A stretch of 17,842 nucleotides of DNA from an uncultured Sutterella sp. (lineage in GTDB: Bacteria > Pseudomonadota > Gammaproteobacteria > Burkholderiales > Burkholderiaceae_F), in the NCBI GenBank assembly GCA_905201055.1, contig CAJKMT010000037.1, forward strand, positions 1 through 17,842, given 5' to 3'. Below the pieces are notes generated by a model. It saw nothing but the letters and a program-made list of their open reading frames with translations. It was not told the origin of the DNA and ran no database searches. The translations under genes were made by a program, and so were the position numbers. This document shows positions 14,799-17,842 of the stretch, piece after piece. Position 1 is the first letter of the stretch. The number at the start of each line of letters is the position of its first letter.

Positions 14799-15405
14799 GT
14801 ACCTGCTTTGCGGCACGGCGATTTTAAATTTAAGTGCCTGCTCTGTTTTAGATCAATGGCTGCCCTCTTTTAGCTCCGAAACACAAACATCAGAGCAGCA
14901 GCCGCTTGAAATGCCCTCGGTTTTACCGATTCCGCAGGACAACCCGGGCGTCTTTAATGTCTACCAGCGCATCCGCGTTGAAGCTGATCAGCAATTTACT
15001 CAAAATCAGCCCTCTGAATTTGAAGCCATGATTGCCGCTAACCGTAAAGGCATGAAAATCGCGTTGATGGCAATGGGCATGAAAGTCTGGAGTATTGATT
15101 ACGACGGTATGGTCATCACCGAAGAGCGAGGCGAACAGGTTCCCGATGCACTTCAGGCGCAGTACCTGATGCGCGACATTGCGCTGGTGTACTGGCCGTC
15201 AGCCTCGCTTAAAACCCAATTAAAAGATTGGACACTGGTGGAAAATGGCAGCTCTCGGCAGATTTTTGCACCGGGCTCTGCCACGCCCGCTGTGACTGTC
15301 ACCTATCAAAAGGGCACCCAAGCTCAGAGCGCCCAAGGCAGTGTCACGCTTGAAAATCATCTGCACCACTACCGATTGAGCATTCAGTCGAACGTTGTCA
15401 AATGA
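14779..15405 (+). CDS. apeN: DUF3261 outer-membrane lipoprotein (ApeN-like)
   Basis: The 208-residue lipoprotein has a signal peptide ending in the lipobox LSAC (Cys21). The following Ser at +2 predicts outer-membrane sorting. The mature domain (RIRVEADQQFTQNQPSEFEAMIAANR, then MALMAMGMKVWSIDYDG) and an operon position between exporter and ketosynthase match the DUF3261 lipoprotein of APE clusters. Its fold and role resemble LolB-like acceptors, suggesting delivery of the polyene to the outer membrane; this is inference. The ATG at 14779 was chosen over one at 14770 because the AAGGA ribosome site (14765-14769) is properly spaced only for the later codon. Confidence 0.85.
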   Translation: MKNKVIKYLLCGTAILNLSACSVLDQWLPSFSSETQTSEQQPLEMPSVLPIPQDNPGVFNVYQRIRVEADQQFTQNQPSEFEAMIAANRKGMKIALMAMGMKVWSIDYDGMVITEERGEQVPDALQAQYLMRDIALVYWPSASLKTQLKDWTLVENGSSRQIFAPGSATPAVTVTYQKGTQAQSAQGSVTLENHLHHYRLSIQSNVVK

Positions 15406-16595
15406 GCCGCAGAGTCTATATTCACGAATTTTCTTCGCTAAGTACCGCAGGTGATAACGAAGAATTACTCAAAGCGCTTGTCGGCACCAAGCGCCCGCCA
15501 CTGCCGGTAATAACGGACTATGCCGGCAGCCGTATTCATTTCGGCAAAATTGATGACAATGCCATTTTGACCGAAGAGGCGATTCGTGAACAATTTCCCC
15601 TCGCAGGCACAAATCCGGCGCTTCGCTGGGGACGCGGCAATCGAATCGCCGCAACGCTTGCCGTCAAACTCTCTGAGCGTGTCGAAAATCTCAAGAAACG
15701 CTACGGATCTGATCGAATTGCTCTAATTTTGGGCACGTCCGTTGCCGGAATGACTGAAACGGAAGCGTATTTTTTCGAGGGCAAAGTTGATCCCCGTTTT
15801 CGGGATACCGATTTGGAAATGTTTAATCCGGTGGCAGCGCTTAAAACCATTTTGGGATTAACCGGACCAGCCTACGCTATTTCCACAGCGTGCACATCAT
15901 CGACTAAAGCCATGATTGCGGCGGCCCGTCTCATTAAACACGGTATTGTTGACGCTGCCCTTTGCGGCGGTCTTGACCCCCTGAGTTTATTTACAGTGGC
16001 AGGTTTTGAAGCTCTCGGAGCCACCTCAGCCAATATGACTCAGCCCTTTGGCAAGCACCGAGACGGCATCAATCTGGGCGAAGGCGGAGCCATTTTTATT
16101 CTCGATCATGAGGCTTCGGACTATGAACTCTCAGGCTGGGGCGAAACAAGCGACGCTTATCACATCTCCTCACCCGACCCAGAAGCTACCAGTGTTAAAC
16201 GGGCCATAAGCGCTGCTCTTGAAATGGGCAATCGTACATCTGTCGATTACGTCTGTGCTCACGGCACGGGGACTTTAAAAAACGATGAGATGGAAGCGCT
16301 GGCGATCCATGATTTGGTGCCGCAGGCCTTTGTAAGCTCCATCAAACCTGTTACCGGTCATACGCTTGGGGGCGCAGGCGCATTATCTTCGGCGGCGTGC
16401 CTGCTCGGAATGCAGAAAGACACGATGCCCCTACACCTCATTGAAGACATACCGGATCCTGAAATAGCTAAAATTAAACTTTTGACTGATAACGTCTCTG
16501 AAGGTCATTTTGAAAGTGCTTTATGCAGCAGTTTTGCCTTCGGAGGCAATAACGCCGTGATACTGATCGAGCGAAATGCCGATGGAAACCATTAA
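15402..16595 (+). CDS. apeO: FabF-type 3-oxoacyl-ACP synthase (ApeO-like)
   Basis: The 397-residue ketosynthase has the complete Cys-His-His triad: Cys164 in STACTSSTKA, His287 in CAHGTGT and His320 in VTGHTLGGAGA. A SSFAFGGNNAVILIER glycine-rich end is also present. This makes it the catalytic condensing enzyme that adds malonyl-derived two-carbon units during polyene growth. The partner is expected to be the Cys-less subunit encoded at 5881, almost 9 kb upstream in the same operon. It overlaps the upstream gene as ATGA and the downstream dehydratase gene by 20 bases. Confidence 0.93.
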   Translation: MSRRVYIHEFSSLSTAGDNEELLKALVGTKRPPLPVITDYAGSRIHFGKIDDNAILTEEAIREQFPLAGTNPALRWGRGNRIAATLAVKLSERVENLKKRYGSDRIALILGTSVAGMTETEAYFFEGKVDPRFRDTDLEMFNPVAALKTILGLTGPAYAISTACTSSTKAMIAAARLIKHGIVDAALCGGLDPLSLFTVAGFEALGATSANMTQPFGKHRDGINLGEGGAIFILDHEASDYELSGWGETSDAYHISSPDPEATSVKRAISAALEMGNRTSVDYVCAHGTGTLKNDEMEALAIHDLVPQAFVSSIKPVTGHTLGGAGALSSAACLLGMQKDTMPLHLIEDIPDPEIAKIKLLTDNVSEGHFESALCSSFAFGGNNAVILIERNADGNH

Positions 16596-17037
16596 CCTAG
16601 CCGCCAGTGAACTGCTTCCGCACCGCCGGGGAATGCTTCTGATGGATGAGGCACTCTGCGGGGACGAGACCGGCATTGTCGGCCGCGCAACCGTAAAAGC
16701 CGATAATCTCTTTGCCCGCAACGGCTCAATCGGCAGTTGGGTGCTGATCGAATACATGGCCCAAACCATGGCGATGTGGACGAGCTGGCAAGCCAAAAAA
16801 GCAGGACTGCCGCCTCCCGTGGGATTTCTTCTCGGCACACGCAAACTGCAGTCACAGGTAACTTCTGTACCTGTCGGCACTGAATTGATTTGCAGAGCCA
16901 ACCGAGTTTTTTTAAGCGAAGACGAAGGCATCGCACAATTTGAGTGTGAAGTGCAAATTGACGGTCAAATTGTCGCCCGTGCCGCCGTCAATGCCTTTGA
17001 ACCGAAAAACATTGAATCCTTTCTGACGGAACACTAA
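16576..17037 (+). CDS. apeP: 3-hydroxyacyl-ACP dehydratase, ApeP-like hot-dog protein
   Basis: The 153-residue single hot-dog domain opens with ELLPHRRGMLLMDEA (His16), followed by GSWVLIEYMAQTMAMWTSWQAKK (about residues 52-74) with the Glu-Tyr-Met-Ala-Gln helix, and GFLLGTRKLQSQ. This pattern fits the ApeP-type dehydratase paired with ApeI in APE pathways. Together with the fused ApeI-like domain it should dehydrate 3-hydroxyacyl-ACP in each cycle. A second ATG two codons in (16582) is equally possible. The stop abuts the ketoreductase start (TAA-ATG). Confidence 0.88.
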   Translation: MPMETINLAASELLPHRRGMLLMDEALCGDETGIVGRATVKADNLFARNGSIGSWVLIEYMAQTMAMWTSWQAKKAGLPPPVGFLLGTRKLQSQVTSVPVGTELICRANRVFLSEDEGIAQFECEVQIDGQIVARAAVNAFEPKNIESFLTEH

Positions 17038-17842
17038 ATGCCTACGCAGAACAAAACCGTTTTTATTTCCGGCTCCTCACGCGGCATCGGCCGAGCCTGC
17101 GCGATGAAACTTGCATCAGAAGGATACGATATTGTCCTTCACGGCAAAACCGAAAGCAGCGCTTTAAAAGAAGCCGAAGAGGCTGTGCGAGCGCTGGGCG
17201 TCATTGTGCGCAGTCTGCATTTTGACATTGCCGACCGAGAGGCTGCCCGAGAAACACTTTTAGCTGATATTGAAACCCACGGTATGTACTGGGGGATGAT
17301 TCATAACGCGGGCATTTCGCGCGACGTCACCTTTGCCGGCATGGCTCCTGACGATTGGGACAGCGTCATCAATACGAACCTTCAGGGCTTCTATAACATC
17401 ACCCAGCCCCTCATCATGCCTTTGGTACACACACGCCGAGGCGGCCGAATCATTGTGATTTCCTCTGTATCGGGCGTGATGGGCAATCGCGGACAGGTCA
17501 ATTACTCGGCGGCAAAAGCGGCCCTCATCGGCGCTGCCAAAGCATTGGCGCTCGAACTTGCCAGCCGCAAGATCACGGTCAACGCCATTGCACCGGGATT
17601 TATCAAAACAGATATGACAGACGTGCTTTCTGACAAAGTAAAAGAACTCAATAATGTGCAGGTTATTTTAAGAGGAACACGCGCAGAAGATAATTATATG
17701 TTCAGTATTATAGGCAGAGATGCCCTACAGATTCTGAAACAGGAAAAGGTACAGAAAGCATTGAAATATCTTGAGCAACACCCATATGTAAAACTTTCTA
17801 ATGAATTTGTAAATGTTCATGAGAGCGTTGTTATGAATATTT
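17038..17842 (+). CDS. apeQ: FabG-type 3-oxoacyl-ACP reductase (ApeQ-like) with foreign C-terminal continuation, open at window end
   Basis: This short-chain dehydrogenase has the NADP(H)-binding GSSRGIG motif near the N-terminus, HNAG, and the catalytic Ser143, Tyr156 and Lys160. Then comes ITVNAIAPGFIKTDMTDVLSDKV (about 179-201). Up to that point it is a normal FabG that would reduce the 3-keto group in each polyene extension cycle. Family members then continue with an IPxxRxGxPEEVA helix and end in a VNGGM motif near residue 245. Neither is present. After about residue 203 the frame continues open to the window end in AT-rich DNA coding for an unrelated Lys/Glu-rich sequence. The enzyme would lack part of its substrate lid and C-terminal dimer interface and is probably not functional as written. 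The start directly abuts the dehydratase stop. Confidence 0.8.
   Translation, partial: MPTQNKTVFISGSSRGIGRACAMKLASEGYDIVLHGKTESSALKEAEEAVRALGVIVRSLHFDIADREAARETLLADIETHGMYWGMIHNAGISRDVTFAGMAPDDWDSVINTNLQGFYNITQPLIMPLVHTRRGGRIIVISSVSGVMGNRGQVNYSAAKAALIGAAKALALELASRKITVNAIAPGFIKTDMTDVLSDKVKELNNVQVILRGTRAEDNYMFSIIGRDALQILKQEKVQKALKYLEQHPYVKLSNEFVNVHESVVMNI
17641..17842 (+). other. AT-rich sequence of different origin joined in frame to the ketoreductase
   Basis: Base composition drops sharply after about 17640, and codons rare upstream (ATA, TTA, AGA) become common. In the ketoreductase frame there is no stop to the window end (about 67 codons). The other plus-strand frames close within about 30 bases, and the minus-strand frames also contain stops. 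The tail therefore looks like genuine coding sequence in that frame, but I recognise no family. It contains helical charged stretches such as ILKQEKVQKALKYLEQHPY. It may come from another genome joined during assembly, or from a mobile element. Confidence 0.6.

Noticed and set aside
16521..16936. Long minus-strand frames opposite the ApeP-like dehydratase
   Set aside because: They are mirror effects of the G+C-rich codon pattern, have no motif and would interrupt an overlapping plus-strand operon.

Overview
The window looks like a chromosomal segment of a gut-type Burkholderiales bacterium, most plausibly Sutterellaceae (Sutterella/Parasutterella-like). This is inferred from gene content and mid-GC codon use, not from any marker gene. 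Most of the window is mid-GC, tightly packed coding DNA. Two stretches are clearly AT-rich: about 2287-3026 and the last ~190 bases.

Left part (1-4600), a mixed accessory-looking region. On the minus strand are a ParA/MipZ-like ATPase that runs off the window start and a GarK-family glycerate kinase. On the plus strand are an MmcQ/YjbR-family protein, about 740 bases of AT-rich DNA without a convincing gene but with several inverted repeats, and a hipB-hipA pair with a near-consensus sigma-70 promoter upstream and an intrinsic terminator downstream. The HipA homologue keeps its nucleotide-loop Gly/Lys and core Lys, but the positions matching the catalytic Asp and the metal-binding Asp are His and Ser. 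It may therefore be a pseudokinase.

Middle (4668-5843). A FixJ/NarL-type response regulator, with no histidine kinase in view, ends in a strong terminator. A small predicted lipoprotein of unknown family follows.

Right part (5881-17842), an aryl polyene (APE) biosynthesis operon. All genes are on the plus strand and most overlap or abut: chain-length-factor-like partial ketosynthase, PlsC-type acyltransferase, two acyl carrier proteins, a COG4648-type membrane protein, an AMP-dependent ligase fused to an ApeI-like dehydratase, a GT2 glycosyltransferase, an LpxL-type acyltransferase, a LolA-like carrier, an MMPL/RND exporter, a DUF3261 lipoprotein, a FabF-type ketosynthase, an ApeP-like dehydratase and a FabG-type ketoreductase. 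Inferred flow: the ligase loads an aryl acid on an ACP; the ketosynthase/CLF pair, the reductase and the dehydratases build the polyene by iterative type II steps; the glycosyltransferase and acyltransferases attach it to a lipid anchor; the LolA-like, MMPL and lipoprotein components carry it to the outer membrane.

Notable departures from the APE layout I know are the ligase-dehydratase fusion, the glycosyltransferase and acyltransferase being separate genes, and no thioesterase gene at its usual place. The ketoreductase loses its expected C-terminus around 17640-17665. The sequence continues in frame as unrelated AT-rich coding DNA, which is either an assembly chimera or a real recombination joint. 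The expected downstream ketosynthase (ApeR-like) is not in the window.
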